NCBI GenBank assembly: GCA_029780675.1
Contig: JAKOYE010000101.1
Span: 1 to 64,000 of the forward strand
DNA length: 64,000 nucleotides
Source: Actinomycetes bacterium
GTDB lineage: Bacteria; Actinomycetota; Actinomycetes; Mycobacteriales; Mycobacteriaceae
Direction: 5' to 3'
Below are positions 28,776 through 38,252 of the stretch, piece by piece. The position numbers and the translations under genes are program-made. The notes under the pieces are model-generated. The model did not search any database and was not told where the DNA came from. It saw only the letters and a program-made list of their open reading frames with translations. Numbering within the stretch: the first letter of the stretch is position 1; each line of letters begins with the position of its first letter.

Positions 28776-29410
28776 GACGACACCTCCTCGCCGGCGTCCA
28801 CACCCTGGTCGCCGCGCAGCATGCCGCGGTCACGGGCGACGTCGGCGAGGAGCCCGCGCAATTGGCGTCGCCCACGGTGCAGGCGCGACATCACGGTCCC
28901 GATCGGCGTCTCCATAATGTCCGCGATCTCCTTGTAGGGGAAACCTTCCACGTCGGCCAGATACACAGCCAGCCTGAACTCTTCTGGTAACGCCTGGAGC
29001 GCCCGTTTGATTTCACTATCGGGAAGTTTTTCCAGCGCCTCCACCTCCGCCGAGCGCAGACCGGTCGAGGAATGCTCGGCGTTCGCGGCCAGTTGCCAGT
29101 CGGTGATCTCGTCGGTGGGGTACTCCGCGGGCTGGCGCTGCTTCTTGCGGTAGGTGTTGATGTAGCTGTTCGTCAGGATCCGGTACAGCCACGCTTTGAG
29201 GTTGGTGCCCTCCTTGAAGGACCGGAACGCGGCGTAGGCCTTGATCATGGTCTCCTGAACCAGATCCTCGGCATCGGAGGGATTGCGGGTCATCCGCAGC
29301 GCGCCGCCGTAGAGCTGATCCATCAGTGGAATGGCATCCCGCTCGAACCGGGCCGTCAGCTCGGCGTCGGTCTCCTCGTGGGATGCGAGCGCGTCGGAGT
29401 CAGGAGTCAT
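28772..29410 (-). CDS. sigH: ECF sigma factor SigH
   Basis: A 212-residue ECF sigma factor. Region 2 includes [33 protein letters not shown] in two parts, and region 4 has [41 protein letters not shown]. It directs the thiol-oxidative and heat stress response (thioredoxins, chaperones). A TACGAT -10-like element at 29420-29425 predicts near-leaderless expression. I could not find a convincing SigH-type GGAAC/GTT promoter for autoregulation within the 82-bp upstream gap. Confidence 0.94.
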   Translation of the reverse strand: MTPDSDALASHEETDAELTARFERDAIPLMDQLYGGALRMTRNPSDAEDLVQETMIKAYAAFRSFKEGTNLKAWLYRILTNSYINTYRKKQRQPAEYPTDEITDWQLAANAEHSSTGLRSAEVEALEKLPDSEIKRALQALPEEFRLAVYLADVEGFPYKEIADIMETPIGTVMSRLHRGRRQLRGLLADVARDRGMLRGDQGVDAGEEVSS

Positions 29411-29492
29411 ATCACCAGCATCGTAGGGAACTCCGAATCACCGTTCGTACCGCCACCCCATCGGCAGCGCCGCGTGAAATATTGGTTACGCC

Positions 29493-30161
29493 ATGGGAAT
29501 GTCCACCGCTGTCGTCACCGCCCTCATCGCAATCGCCACCGTCGTGGTGGCGGCCTCCATAGCCGTGTGGCAGGTGCGGCGGCGTGCCGTGTTCCGTGCC
29601 GCCCTCGCGAGCCGGGGTTTGCAGATCAGCCGGAGTGGCAACGACACCATCGTCAAACCGGATGTCGGCGACTGGTCGGTCACCATGACTCGCGCGTTCG
29701 TTTCGCAGATGTCCCCGCCAGGCACCCACATCGTGGTCAGCACCTGGACGAGTCCCACCCCACGCACGACGGGTGCCGTCCTCGTCGTAGGGCCCGCCCC
29801 ACCCCCGGAACTGCGGGAGCTGACCATCGCACTGTTGGGTTCTGCAACCCCGGCCATGACCGGATGGCTGGGTATCGACCGGGTCAGCGGTGGACGCCCA
29901 CTCGAGCCGGTGCCTTCGGTGGACCACCGACTGTTGGCTTTCGCCACAGCCGGCTATCCGTCCCGTGGCGAACTATCGGGTGTCGCCAGTGCGGTGACTG
30001 AGTGGTGTTCGCGTTACGGAACGGAGCGGGAACAGCCCGCAATCACGTTCGATGAGACCGGGGTGCGCGTTCGGGTGCGCGCGGACGTCCTGAGGTCGCT
30101 GGATCAGGTCGAGGCGTTCATTGAGCTCGGCACGCGGTGCCGCGACGCCATCGGTTTCTGA
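29493..30161 (+). CDS. Uncharacterised membrane-anchored protein, first gene of a two-gene cassette
   Basis: 222 residues, not recognised. A single N-terminal membrane segment (VVTALIAIATVVVAASIAVW) is followed by a basic stretch (QVRRRAVFR) and a roughly 190-residue soluble domain, probably cytoplasmic by the positive-inside rule. Two ATGs (29493 and 29499) are possible starts. It lies divergent from sigH, where M. tuberculosis has no equivalent gene. The stop overlaps the next start (TGATG), so the pair is co-translated and may act together. Confidence 0.6.
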   Translation: MGMSTAVVTALIAIATVVVAASIAVWQVRRRAVFRAALASRGLQISRSGNDTIVKPDVGDWSVTMTRAFVSQMSPPGTHIVVSTWTSPTPRTTGAVLVVGPAPPPELRELTIALLGSATPAMTGWLGIDRVSGGRPLEPVPSVDHRLLAFATAGYPSRGELSGVASAVTEWCSRYGTEREQPAITFDETGVRVRVRADVLRSLDQVEAFIELGTRCRDAIGF

Positions 30162-31117
30162 TGCTGGCCGCGACATGGTCGGCGATCGGTCTGCTTGCCG
30201 GCGCGCTCGGTTACCGCTGGCGCCATCACACTCTTCGGTTGTGCGCCGTAGTGGTGCTGACCGTCGTCGCGCTCCTCGTTGCCCTGGCGACGACCGGAGA
30301 CGTCGCGCCGGTACTGGTCGGGGATGCGACGAAAATCCTCGTCGGGACTGTGCTGCTGTCGCTGGTTGCGGTGCTGCTGACCGTCCGCGCACTGCCTCGG
30401 CTTAGCAGCCGTCGCGACCGTGGCAGCGTCACCTTTGTCTGCTGCGCACTGGCAGGCGGCTACCTGGTGGTCGCGATGTTCTTGACGACTGCCGCAGACG
30501 AGCATCTGCGCGTAGGCCAACTGCCCCAGCTGCGCACCCGCGATGAGTTCCTCGCCCGCCGTGACGGCCCGGAGCAGTTGGGGGGCGTTCTTATGGAGGC
30601 AACCCTCAGTGATCGGAATCCCGGACCCGAAAACGTCGTCGCGTCGATCTCTTGCCCAACGATCGGCGGTGTTCGGATTCCCGGAACCGCCGCACGACTG
30701 CCAGACCGCTACCTCCTGGAGTTTCCCGGCGGACCACCGGTCATCGCGGCAGGGATCACCTCACCTCTTCAGGCCTGGCGGTGGCCCCTGGATCACGACA
30801 CCGGCTCCGCTGAGTGCGTGCTGCGGCATTCCGCTCCGGTTGTCGTCTGGGGGGACATCCGGAAGGGGATGGGTGGCGACACGTCGACATCACAGACCGG
30901 ACTGGCCGATACCCAGTTGATCGCGGCCGGAGACATCGCCTCCTTCGTGCGGGACTACGTCCCCGCTTCCCAGCGGACCGGGCGGGCAGTCCAGGCCCTC
31001 GCCGTCCTCAACGTAGGACTCGGAGCCCTGATGATCGCGGTGGGCGTCGCTACGTGGCGCAGGCTCACCCGGTACGGCCTGGACACTCCACCGAGAATCA
31101 TGTGGCGATCCGGGTGA
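30161..31117 (+). CDS. Uncharacterised polytopic membrane protein, second gene of the cassette
   Basis: 318 residues from the ATG at 30161 (MLAATWSAIG). Four hydrophobic segments near the N-terminus: MLAATWSAIGLLAGALGY, LCAVVVLTVVALLVALAT, ILVGTVLLSLVAVLLTVRAL and a segment around VCCALAGGYLVVAMFL. A soluble domain of about 170 residues follows, then a final membrane helix (LAVLNVGLGALMIAVGVAT). The family is not recognised. The layout recalls small-molecule or envelope-stress membrane proteins but shows no diagnostic motif. Confidence 0.6.
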   Translation: MLAATWSAIGLLAGALGYRWRHHTLRLCAVVVLTVVALLVALATTGDVAPVLVGDATKILVGTVLLSLVAVLLTVRALPRLSSRRDRGSVTFVCCALAGGYLVVAMFLTTAADEHLRVGQLPQLRTRDEFLARRDGPEQLGGVLMEATLSDRNPGPENVVASISCPTIGGVRIPGTAARLPDRYLLEFPGGPPVIAAGITSPLQAWRWPLDHDTGSAECVLRHSAPVVVWGDIRKGMGGDTSTSQTGLADTQLIAAGDIASFVRDYVPASQRTGRAVQALAVLNVGLGALMIAVGVATWRRLTRYGLDTPPRIMWRSG

Positions 31118-31177
31118 CCCCGTACGGCCAGTTGGGCCGTGCGGGCTCTCGTGATTCGTGGTCGCTAGGGTGACGCC

Positions 31178-32029
31178 ATGGGCACCTTCTCCGGCAAAAC
31201 CATGTTCATCTCCGGCGCCAGCCGCGGTATCGGTCTGGCGATCGCCAAGCGAGTGGCCGCCGACGGCGCCAACATCGCGCTGGTGGCCAAGACCACCGAG
31301 CCGCATCCGAAGCTGCCCGGCACCATCTACACCGCAGCCAAGGAGATCGAGGAGGCCGGCGGACAGGCCCTGCCGATCGTCGGCGACGTCCGTGACGGAG
31401 ATTCGGTGGCCGCAGCCGTCGCTCGGACGGTCGAGCAGTTCGGCGGGATCGACATGTGCGTCAACAACGCCAGCGCCATCAACCTCGGGTCCATCGAACA
31501 GGTGCCGCTCAAGCGTTTCGACCTGATGAACGGTATCGAGGTGCGCGGCACCTATGCGGTCTCCCAGGCCTGCATCCCGCACATGAAGGGCCGGGAGAAC
31601 CCGCACATCCTGACCCTGTCCCCGCCGATCCGGCTCGAACCCAAGTGGCTGCGGCCCGCCCCGTACATGATGGCCAAGTACGGGATGACGTTGTGCGCGT
31701 TGGGTATTGCCGAAGAACTCAAGGACGCCGGGATCGCCTCGAACACGCTGTGGCCACGCACCATGATCGCCACCGCGGCGGTGCAGAACCTGCTCGGCGG
31801 CGATGAGTCGATGGCCCGCTCCCGCAAGCCCGAGGTGTACGCCGACTCCGCCTACGCGGTGCTGAGCCGGCCCGCGCGCGAGTACACCGGACATTCCCTG
31901 CTGTGCGAGGACGTGTTGCTGGAGTCCGGCATCACCGACCTGTCGGTCTACGACTGCGTCCCGGGCTCGGAGTTGGGCGTGGACCTGTGGGTGGACAGCC
32001 CGAATCCGCCGGGGTACGCCCAGCCCTAG
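31178..32029 (+). CDS. SDR family oxidoreductase (Rv3224-like)
   Basis: A 283-residue short-chain dehydrogenase. The cofactor motif is GASRGIG at 13-19, NNASA is at 96-100, and the catalytic residues are Ser148, Tyr163 and Lys167 (YMMAK). The sequence resembles the HSDL2-like branch, whose members act on lipid-type hydroxy or keto substrates with NADP(H), but lacks the SCP2 domain found in HSDL2. Same position after sigH as Rv3224 in M. tuberculosis, except for the inserted two-gene cassette. Confidence 0.88.
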   Translation: MGTFSGKTMFISGASRGIGLAIAKRVAADGANIALVAKTTEPHPKLPGTIYTAAKEIEEAGGQALPIVGDVRDGDSVAAAVARTVEQFGGIDMCVNNASAINLGSIEQVPLKRFDLMNGIEVRGTYAVSQACIPHMKGRENPHILTLSPPIRLEPKWLRPAPYMMAKYGMTLCALGIAEELKDAGIASNTLWPRTMIATAAVQNLLGGDESMARSRKPEVYADSAYAVLSRPAREYTGHSLLCEDVLLESGITDLSVYDCVPGSELGVDLWVDSPNPPGYAQP

Positions 32030-32054
32030 GGATGCGCCCACGCGGCGCGGATTT

Positions 32055-32077
32055 TTGTCGGGCTGCCTCGATAGAAT
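32055..32077 (+). promoter_or_regulatory. PafBC-type DNA-damage promoter of the DUF222/HNH gene
   Basis: TTGTCGGGC, then 8 bases, then TAGAAT: a close match to tTGTCRgtg-N8-TAnnnT in both sequence and spacing. The predicted transcription start falls on the ATG at 32084, so the mRNA is leaderless. 13E12-type genes in M. tuberculosis are known to be DNA-damage inducible, which agrees. Confidence 0.6.
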
Positions 32078-32083
32078 TCGAAC

Positions 32084-33442
32084 ATGCATTCGAAGGATGT
32101 CGACGGGGCGGTCGAACAGATCGACGCCGCCATCGACGTCCTCGAATCGATCGATCTGACCGGCCTGAACGCCGGGGATCTCATCCGGCTGGCCGGTCGC
32201 TGCGAGACACTCGTCCGCCGGCAGGCGGTGGTGCGTGGCGACATCGCCCTGGAGGTCGGACGCCGGGACGTCAGCGAGGTAGGTGGGGCGCCGCACAGGG
32301 TGCTGGCCGACTGGCTGCGGATCAGCCCCGCCGAGGCGCGCCGGCGGGCGGCCATGGTGGAGCCGCTGACGGGGCGGACCGCACTGACCGGCGAGCCGCT
32401 ACCCGCGCGCCAGCCCGCGACAGCACAGGCCTGGCGGGAGGGCGTGCTCGACGTCGAGCATGTGCGGGTCATCCAGCGGTTTCTGGCCGACTTGCCGATC
32501 GCGGTGCCACGCGATGACCGGGAGGACGCCGAGGCGTTCCTCGCCGGACATGCCCGCACACTGCGGCCGGATCAGCTGGCCCGACTGGCTGAGAGGTTGG
32601 CGCTGACGCTCAACCCCGATGGCGATTTCAGCGACGCCGACCGGGCGCTGCGCCGGGGATTCACCTGGAGCAGGCAGGACGCCAACGGGATGAGCACCGG
32701 GCGGCTCGTGGCCACCCCGGCACTGCGGGCCGAGTTCGACGCATGGTTTGCCAAGTTCGCCGCCCCCGGCGTGTGCAATCCGGCTGACCCGCACCCCGCC
32801 GTCGACGACCAACCCAGCCAGGACCAGATCGACGCCGACCGGCGCACCCATGCTCAGCGTCAACACGATGCCCTGTCCGCGCTCGTGCGCGGCCAACTCG
32901 GTGACCCGAAACTGGGCACCCACCGGGGACTCCCCGTCACGGTGATCATCTCAGCGAGCCTGCAAGACCTGCAGAGCCAGGCCGGGCTCGGCGTGACCGC
33001 AGGTGGCACCGTCGTCCCGATGAGCGACGTCATCCGGATGAGCAGCCACGCGTACCACTATCTGACCGTGTTCGACGAGTCGTCCGGACGCTCGCTGTGG
33101 CTGGGACGGAGCAAGCGCATCGCCTCCGCCGATCAGTGGGTGGTCCTCTATGAATCGGACAGGGGGTGCACGTTCCCCGGATGTACCGTTCCGGGCTACG
33201 GCTGCCAAGCCCATCACGCCGTCAAGGGCTGGGCGCAGGGCGGGTCCACCGACATCGACGATCTGACGCTGGCCTGCGGGCCGCACAACCGTCTGGTCGA
33301 ACGGTGCGGCTGGACGACCCGCAAACGCAGCGACGGAACGACCGAATGGCTACCGCCACCTCAGCTACCGCTTGTCGGCGGAGTGAACTCCTACCACCAC
33401 GCGGACAAGGTCGTCCGCCGGTTCCGAAGGGCGAAGGAGTGA
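32084..33442 (+). CDS. DUF222/HNH endonuclease (13E12 repeat family)
   Basis: A 452-residue protein. The N-terminal DUF222 region (about 20-330) is followed by an HNH nuclease domain near 345-420 with [36 protein letters not shown]. These zinc cysteines and catalytic histidines are intact. The family is multicopy in mycobacteria (REP13E12 in M. tuberculosis) and some copies are damage-inducible or serve as phage attachment sites. No flanking direct repeats or transposase are visible, so mobility is unproven. The ATG at 32084 is fixed by the leaderless promoter. Confidence 0.92.
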   Translation: MHSKDVDGAVEQIDAAIDVLESIDLTGLNAGDLIRLAGRCETLVRRQAVVRGDIALEVGRRDVSEVGGAPHRVLADWLRISPAEARRRAAMVEPLTGRTALTGEPLPARQPATAQAWREGVLDVEHVRVIQRFLADLPIAVPRDDREDAEAFLAGHARTLRPDQLARLAERLALTLNPDGDFSDADRALRRGFTWSRQDANGMSTGRLVATPALRAEFDAWFAKFAAPGVCNPADPHPAVDDQPSQDQIDADRRTHAQRQHDALSALVRGQLGDPKLGTHRGLPVTVIISASLQDLQSQAGLGVTAGGTVVPMSDVIRMSSHAYHYLTVFDESSGRSLWLGRSKRIASADQWVVLYESDRGCTFPGCTVPGYGCQAHHAVKGWAQGGSTDIDDLTLACGPHNRLVERCGWTTRKRSDGTTEWLPPPQLPLVGGVNSYHHADKVVRRFRRAKE

Positions 33443-33474
33443 GGATCGGGGGTTGGTTGTGCCCGGCTCTTGGC

Positions 33475-35007
33475 TCAGCCCTTACCGATCCCGAAACGGC
33501 GAAGCCCGTGGCCGGCGAAAGCCCGCATGGCCGCCAGCGCCAGCTTGACCTGGCTCTTCGACGAGGAGTACCAGAGCAGCTCGGACTTCTGGGTCGGGAT
33601 CCGCGGGGCGGTGATGGCCTGCTGCCGGCAGAACTTGATCAGTCCCGCCGCTCCGCCCGCCCGGTATCCGATACCGGATTCCTTCCAGCCGCCCATCGGC
33701 AGGCCGGGGCAGAACACGTTGGTCAGCGCGTCGTTGACGTTGACCGCGCCGCACTCCAGCCGCCGGGCCACCCGCTCGCCGCGGGCGTTGTCCCCGGTCC
33801 ACACGGTGGCGGACAACCCGTACTTGGAATCGTTGGCCAGCCGCACGGCCTCGTCCTCATCGGCGACCTTGACCACCGGCAGGGTGGGCCCGAAGGTCTC
33901 CTCGGCGATGCAGGTCATCTCCGGGGTGACGTCGGCGAGCACGGTCGGCTGGAAGAAGGTGCCCCGCCCTGCGGGCTTGCCGCCTGCCAGCACCCGGGCG
34001 CCGGCCTCGGTGGCCTCATCGACGTGACGGGCGACGATATCCCGCTGGGCGGCGGTGGCCATCGCGCCGACGTCGAAGGTCAGACCCGGCGCGGATTCGC
34101 TCCCCTGCTGAAGTTTGCGGACGTTCTCGGTCAGCCGGGCGACGAACTCGTCGTACACCGGAGCCTCGACATAGACCCGCTCCACCGAAACGCACACCTG
34201 CCCGGAATTGAACATCCCGCCCCAGGCGATGCCGTTGGCGGCGCGCTCGACATCGGCGTCGGCCAGCACGATCGCCGGGTCCTTACCGCCGAGTTCCAGG
34301 CTGAACGGCTTGAGCTGCTCGGCGCAGGCCACCCCGACCTTGCGGCCGGTGGCCGTCGACCCGGTGAAGTGGACGTAATCGGACACGTCGATCACCGATG
34401 CGCCGGTGGCGCCATAGCCGGTGGCCAGCGCCAGCACCGGCGGAGCACCGACCTCGTTCCAGCCGCGGACGAACTCGACGGCCGAAAGCGGAGTCACCTC
34501 AGAGGGTTTCAGCAAGACCGCCGCCCCGGCGGCCAGCGCGGGCACCACGTCCAGTGCCAGCATCGCCAGGGGGAAATTCCACGGCTCGATGATCCCCACC
34601 ACCGGGTAGGGCCGGTAGACCGTGGTGAGCTTCTTGACGCGGTAGAGCAGGCTGTGCGGGGTCGGGTGCTTGTCGGCGAGGAACTCCTCGGCGTGGCCGG
34701 CCCAATAGTTGATCGAGTCGGCCAGGGCGACCGCCTCGACGCTGGCGTCGCCGCGGGACTTGCCGGTCTCCGACATCAACACGTCGGTGAGATGGCCGGT
34801 GTTGTCCAGGACCCACTCCTGCCAGCGCATCATCCAGGTCTTGCGACCGCGCGGGCCGATGGCCTCCCACTCGGCCTGTGCGGCGCGCAGTTGACGGGCT
34901 TTCTCGGCGACAACCTCGGGGCTGTCGACGGGCACCGAACCGACGACGCTGCCGTCGGCCGGGTTGTGCACGGTGATGGTGTCTGTGCTGGTCTGAACCG
35001 CAGTCAT
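33475..35007 (-). CDS. gabD2: NAD(P)-dependent succinate-semialdehyde dehydrogenase (GabD2-like)
   Basis: A 510-residue aldehyde dehydrogenase. The cofactor-binding EPWNFPLA and [12 protein letters not shown] segments, the general-base Glu238 ([10 protein letters not shown]) and the catalytic Cys272 ([15 protein letters not shown]) are intact. Length and sequence resemble M. tuberculosis GabD2, which oxidises succinic semialdehyde to succinate in the 4-aminobutyrate branch; other aldehydes are possible. Its start is 9 bp after the stop of the SRAP gene, so they are probably one transcript. Convergent with the HNH gene. Confidence 0.88.
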   Translation of the reverse strand: MTAVQTSTDTITVHNPADGSVVGSVPVDSPEVVAEKARQLRAAQAEWEAIGPRGRKTWMMRWQEWVLDNTGHLTDVLMSETGKSRGDASVEAVALADSINYWAGHAEEFLADKHPTPHSLLYRVKKLTTVYRPYPVVGIIEPWNFPLAMLALDVVPALAAGAAVLLKPSEVTPLSAVEFVRGWNEVGAPPVLALATGYGATGASVIDVSDYVHFTGSTATGRKVGVACAEQLKPFSLELGGKDPAIVLADADVERAANGIAWGGMFNSGQVCVSVERVYVEAPVYDEFVARLTENVRKLQQGSESAPGLTFDVGAMATAAQRDIVARHVDEATEAGARVLAGGKPAGRGTFFQPTVLADVTPEMTCIAEETFGPTLPVVKVADEDEAVRLANDSKYGLSATVWTGDNARGERVARRLECGAVNVNDALTNVFCPGLPMGGWKESGIGYRAGGAAGLIKFCRQQAITAPRIPTQKSELLWYSSSKSQVKLALAAMRAFAGHGLRRFGIGKG

Positions 35008-35016
35008 GCTGCGAGC

Positions 35017-35832
35017 TTAGAACAAACCCACCGGTTGGTTGCCCGGCCCTGCCGGTTCGATGAGCTCAGGACCGTTGTTGGCGACGTTGTTGACCATTGT
35101 CGACACCTCCCGCATTGCCATCGGGGCGGTGTCCGGCGGGCCGACGAGCAGATCCTGTGGCGCGGGGGCCTCCGGATCGAGCCAGCGGTCCCAGTCGGAT
35201 TCGGCGAGCACCAGGGGCATCCGGTCATGCACCCGGGCGAAACCGCCGACCGCATCGGTGGTGATGACGGTGCAGGTCAGCATGGGTTCAGCCGCTGGGT
35301 CCGGACCGGGGCGCCACACCGACCACAGCCCGGCCACCAGCAGCGGTTTGCCGTCCGGCCGGAAGAAGTAGAACGGAGTCTTGCGGCCCCGCCTCGGATG
35401 AGTTCCGGCGCCCTCCGCGTGGGGTTCGTTGGGCTGCCACTCGTAGTAACCGTCCATCGGGATCAGGCAGCGCTTACGGGCCGCGGCGGACCGGAACGCC
35501 GGCGAGGTGGTGACGGTTTCGGCGCGGGCGTTGATCAGTTGCGGGCCACGGGTGGGCGGGCCACCGTCGGGGCCGGGTTTCACCCAGGACGGCAGCAGTC
35601 CCCAACGCATCAGCCGGATGCGACGGTGGTCCTCGCGGTCGACGACGGCCACGATCGGGGTGGTCGGCGCCACGTTGTAGTTAGCGGCACCGTAGTTAGC
35701 GGCACCGTAGTTAGCGGCACCGTAGTTAGCGGCACCGTAGTTGGAGGCACCGCTCACGCCGGTCTCGTCGATCGCATCAAGTTCCAGGGCCAGCCGAGCA
35801 GGATCGGTGGTCATTGCGAAACGCCCGCACAC
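35017..35832 (-). CDS. SRAP (HMCES/YedK-like) abasic-site protein (Rv3226c-like)
   Basis: 271 residues from the GTG at 35832, so the mature protein begins with the catalytic Cys2 (CGRFAM). Other SRAP residues are present: NVAPTT with the active-site Asn, [27 protein letters not shown] and HDRMP. These proteins form a thiazolidine crosslink with abasic sites in single-stranded DNA and protect forks. It is longer than the roughly 250 residues of Rv3226c because of a GAANY repeat just before NVAPT. Divergent from aroA across 60 bp. Confidence 0.93.
   Translation of the reverse strand: MCGRFAMTTDPARLALELDAIDETGVSGASNYGAANYGAANYGAANYGAANYNVAPTTPIVAVVDREDHRRIRLMRWGLLPSWVKPGPDGGPPTRGPQLINARAETVTTSPAFRSAAARKRCLIPMDGYYEWQPNEPHAEGAGTHPRRGRKTPFYFFRPDGKPLLVAGLWSVWRPGPDPAAEPMLTCTVITTDAVGGFARVHDRMPLVLAESDWDRWLDPEAPAPQDLLVGPPDTAPMAMREVSTMVNNVANNGPELIEPAGPGNQPVGLF
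35681..35740 (-). repeat. Four perfect 15-bp units in the SRAP gene
   Basis: The unit ttagcggcaccgtag occurs four times without error, followed by one degenerate unit up to 35755. On the coding strand it encodes repeated GAANY immediately before the NVAPT active-site motif (about residues 31-50). The perfect identity implies a recent expansion. Confidence 0.92.
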
Positions 35833-35892
35833 ACCACCATTGTGACGGGCCCTTTGCCGGACCGGCGGGACGCAGCAGGGCAGGATGGAGCC

Positions 35893-37230
35893 GTGAACCT
35901 CTGGCCTGCCCCTACCGCCCCCGGACCGGTGCATGCCACGGTGGCGGTCCCGGGCTCGAAGTCGATGACGAACCGGGCGCTCATCCTGGCCGCGCTGGCC
36001 GCCGCGCAGGGTGGCGGCCCGTCCCACCTCACCGGGGCGTTGCGCAGCCGTGACACCGACCTGATGATCGGCGCGCTGCAGACCCTCGGGTTCACCGTCG
36101 ACGGTGCCGGCGCCGACCTGGTCGTCGGCGGGGGCCTGGATGCCGGAACGGACGCCCGCATCGACTGCGGCCTGGCCGGCACCGTGCTGCGCTTCGTCCC
36201 GCCCCTGGCCGCGCTCGGTTCGGCGGCGGTGACGTTCGACGGCGACGAGCAGGCTCGGGCCCGGCCGATCACTCCCCTGCTGGATGCGCTGCGCGGACTC
36301 GGCGTCGATATCCGCACCGCTGCTCCCGACGCCGGACTGCCGTTCACCGTGCAGGGCCACGGTGCGGTGGCCGGCGGCACGGTCCGCATCGACGCCTCGG
36401 CGTCCTCGCAGTTCGTCTCCGGCCTGCTGCTGTCGGGGGCCGCGTTCACCGGGGGGCTGACCGTCGAGCACACCGGGACCACGGTGCCCTCAGCCCCGCA
36501 CATCGCGATGACGGTGGCCATGCTCGCCGAGGCCGGCATCGAGGTCGACGACACCGTGCCGAACCGCTGGCGGGTCGCCCCGGGCCGGGCGAAGGCCCAC
36601 CGGTGGGCGATCGAACCGGACCTGTCCAACGCGGTTCCGTTCGCCGCCGCGGCGGCGGTGACCGGCGGGCAGGTTCGGATCACCGGGTGGCCGACCATCA
36701 GCGTCCAGCCCGCACCGATCATCCTGGCCATCCTTCGCCTGCTGGGATGCACTGTCGCCCATCAGGATTCCGCCCACGCAGATTCCGACCATGAGAATTC
36801 CGACCATAAGGATTCGGGTCTTCTGGTGACGGGACCGAACGGCTACAGCGGTTTCGACATGGACCTCAACGAAGTCGGCGAGCTGACTCCGTCGATGGCG
36901 GTGCTGGCCGCGCTGGCCGAGCCGGGCTCGGTGTCGCGGCTCACCGGGATCGCGCATCTGCGCGGTCACGAGACCGATCGGCTCTCCGCCCTGAGCACTG
37001 AGATCAACCGGCTCGGCGGGGACTGCGTCGAAGAACCCGACGCCCTGGTGATCACCGCCCGGCCGCTGCACGGCGGCGTCTGGCACTCCTACGCCGACCA
37101 CCGGATGGCGATGGCCGGTGCGATCGTCGGGCTGCGGGTGCCCGGCGTTCAGGTCGAGAACATCGCCACGACCGCCAAGACCCTGCCGGAGTTCCCCGCG
37201 CTGTGGGCGGCGCTGCTGGGGTCGGTTTGA
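35893..37230 (+). CDS. aroA: 3-phosphoshikimate 1-carboxyvinyltransferase (EPSP synthase)
   Basis: A 445-residue enzyme from the GTG at 35893 ([10 protein letters not shown]) with an upstream GGATGGAG site. Signature motifs: [18 protein letters not shown] near the N-terminus, LAGTVLRF, a [14 protein letters not shown] segment, EPDLSNA, and [11 protein letters not shown] near the C-terminus. It makes EPSP from shikimate-3-phosphate and PEP in the aromatic pathway. About 15 residues of Asp/Ser/His-rich repeat ([17 protein letters not shown]) interrupt a loop after LLGCTVAHQ. The stop overlaps the likely rsgA TTG start. Confidence 0.94.
   Translation: MNLWPAPTAPGPVHATVAVPGSKSMTNRALILAALAAAQGGGPSHLTGALRSRDTDLMIGALQTLGFTVDGAGADLVVGGGLDAGTDARIDCGLAGTVLRFVPPLAALGSAAVTFDGDEQARARPITPLLDALRGLGVDIRTAAPDAGLPFTVQGHGAVAGGTVRIDASASSQFVSGLLLSGAAFTGGLTVEHTGTTVPSAPHIAMTVAMLAEAGIEVDDTVPNRWRVAPGRAKAHRWAIEPDLSNAVPFAAAAAVTGGQVRITGWPTISVQPAPIILAILRLLGCTVAHQDSAHADSDHENSDHKDSGLLVTGPNGYSGFDMDLNEVGELTPSMAVLAALAEPGSVSRLTGIAHLRGHETDRLSALSTEINRLGGDCVEEPDALVITARPLHGGVWHSYADHRMAMAGAIVGLRVPGVQVENIATTAKTLPEFPALWAALLGSV
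36766..36810 (+). repeat. Three 15-bp units in aroA
   Basis: gattccgcccacgca, gattccgaccatgag and aattccgaccataag, followed by a partial unit. They encode [15 protein letters not shown] in a surface loop of the C-terminal domain, in frame. Confidence 0.85.
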
Positions 37231-38252
37231 TCGCACGCGAGTACGACGAGTCCGATGTGCACGTCCGCGCCGGACGCCGCGGCTCCCGTCCGCGCACCAA
37301 GACCCGACCCGAGCACGCCGACGCCGAATCGGCCATGGTCGTGACGGTGGATCGGGGCCGGTGGGGATGCGTCCTGAGCGATCCGCACCGCCGGGTGACC
37401 GCCATGCGGGCCCGCGAACTGGGCCGCACCCCGATCGTCGTCGGCGACCAGGTGGACGTGGTCGGCGATCTGTCCGGGCGGCCCGACACGCTGGCCCGGA
37501 TCGTGCGCCGCGGTCCCCGCCGCAGCGTGCTGCGCCGCACCGCCGACGACACCGACCCGACCGAACGGGTGGTGGTCGCCAACGCCGACCAGATGATGGT
37601 GGTGGTGGCACTGGCCGACCCGCCTCCGCGCACCGGATTGGTGGACCGGGCCTTGATCGCCGCCTACACCGGGGGCCTTCGGCCCATCCTGTGCCTGACC
37701 AAGACCGACCTCGCCCCGGCGGAGCCCTTCGCCGAGCAGTTTGCCGATCTGGACCTGACCGTGGTGACCGCCGGACGCGACCAACCGCTGGAACCGGTGC
37801 ACCAACTCCTGGACGGCCATACCACGGTGCTCCTCGGCCATTCCGGCGTCGGTAAATCCACCCTGGTGAATCGGCTTGTGCCGCAGGCAGATCGGGCCAC
37901 GGGCGACGTGTCGGGGGTGGGCAAGGGCCGGCACACCTCCACCCAGTCGGTGGCGCTGCCGTTGGCCGCCGGAGGGTGGGTGATCGACACCCCCGGGCTG
38001 CGGTCGTTCGGGCTGGCCCATATCGCCCCCGACGACGTCGTCACCGCGTTCTCCGATCTGGCCGCGGCGGTGGCGGACTGCCCCCGCGGCTGCGGGCATC
38101 TCGGCCCGCCCGCCGACCCGGAGTGCGCGCTGGACGCGCTCGAGGGCGCTCCGGCCCGGCGGGTGGCCGCCGCCCGCCGACTGCTGACCGTGCTTCACCA
38201 ACAGCGTGCTTCACCAACAGGAGGAGAGACAGACAGGATGAGAGATCAATGA
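37227..38252 (+). CDS. rsgA: Ribosome small-subunit GTPase RsgA (Rv3228-like)
   Basis: About 341 residues from a TTG at 37227 that overlaps the aroA stop; a GTG at 37203 is the alternative. Circularly permuted GTPase motifs appear in order G4 TKTD (158-161), G1 GHSGVGKST (204-212), G3 DTPG (254-257). A zinc finger follows with Cys285, Cys289, His291 and Cys300. RsgA releases 30S maturation factors. A 16-bp duplication near the 3' end shifts the frame, replacing the expected ending HQQEERQTG with a longer tail and moving the stop onto the next gene's start (ATGA overlap). Confidence 0.9.
   Translation: MIAREYDESDVHVRAGRRGSRPRTKTRPEHADAESAMVVTVDRGRWGCVLSDPHRRVTAMRARELGRTPIVVGDQVDVVGDLSGRPDTLARIVRRGPRRSVLRRTADDTDPTERVVVANADQMMVVVALADPPPRTGLVDRALIAAYTGGLRPILCLTKTDLAPAEPFAEQFADLDLTVVTAGRDQPLEPVHQLLDGHTTVLLGHSGVGKSTLVNRLVPQADRATGDVSGVGKGRHTSTQSVALPLAAGGWVIDTPGLRSFGLAHIAPDDVVTAFSDLAAAVADCPRGCGHLGPPADPECALDALEGAPARRVAAARRLLTVLHQQRASPTGGETDRMRDQ
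38189..38220 (+). repeat. Perfect 16-bp direct duplication at the rsgA 3' end
   Basis: cgtgcttcaccaacag occurs twice back to back. Since 16 is not a multiple of three, the second copy changes frame. With one copy RsgA would end HQQEERQTG with its stop about 10 bp before the aldo-keto reductase ATG; with two it continues to [15 protein letters not shown] and overlaps that ATG. Confidence 0.9.

Noticed and set aside
29426..29446. GGGAAC followed by CGTTC beside sigH as a SigH promoter
   Set aside because: The spacing is about 10 bp, too short for an ECF promoter, and it is on the wrong strand for sigH autoregulation.
32084..33442. DUF222/HNH gene as part of a mobile element or phage attachment site
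   Set aside because: The family hosts such sites in M. tuberculosis, but no flanking direct repeats, integrase or transposase are present here.
33166..37230. A 1354-codon open frame on the plus strand
   Set aside because: Most of it lies antisense to the aldehyde dehydrogenase and SRAP genes, and its product there is low-complexity Gly/Arg/His-rich. Only the last 445 codons, beginning at the GTG at 35893, are the real aroA gene.
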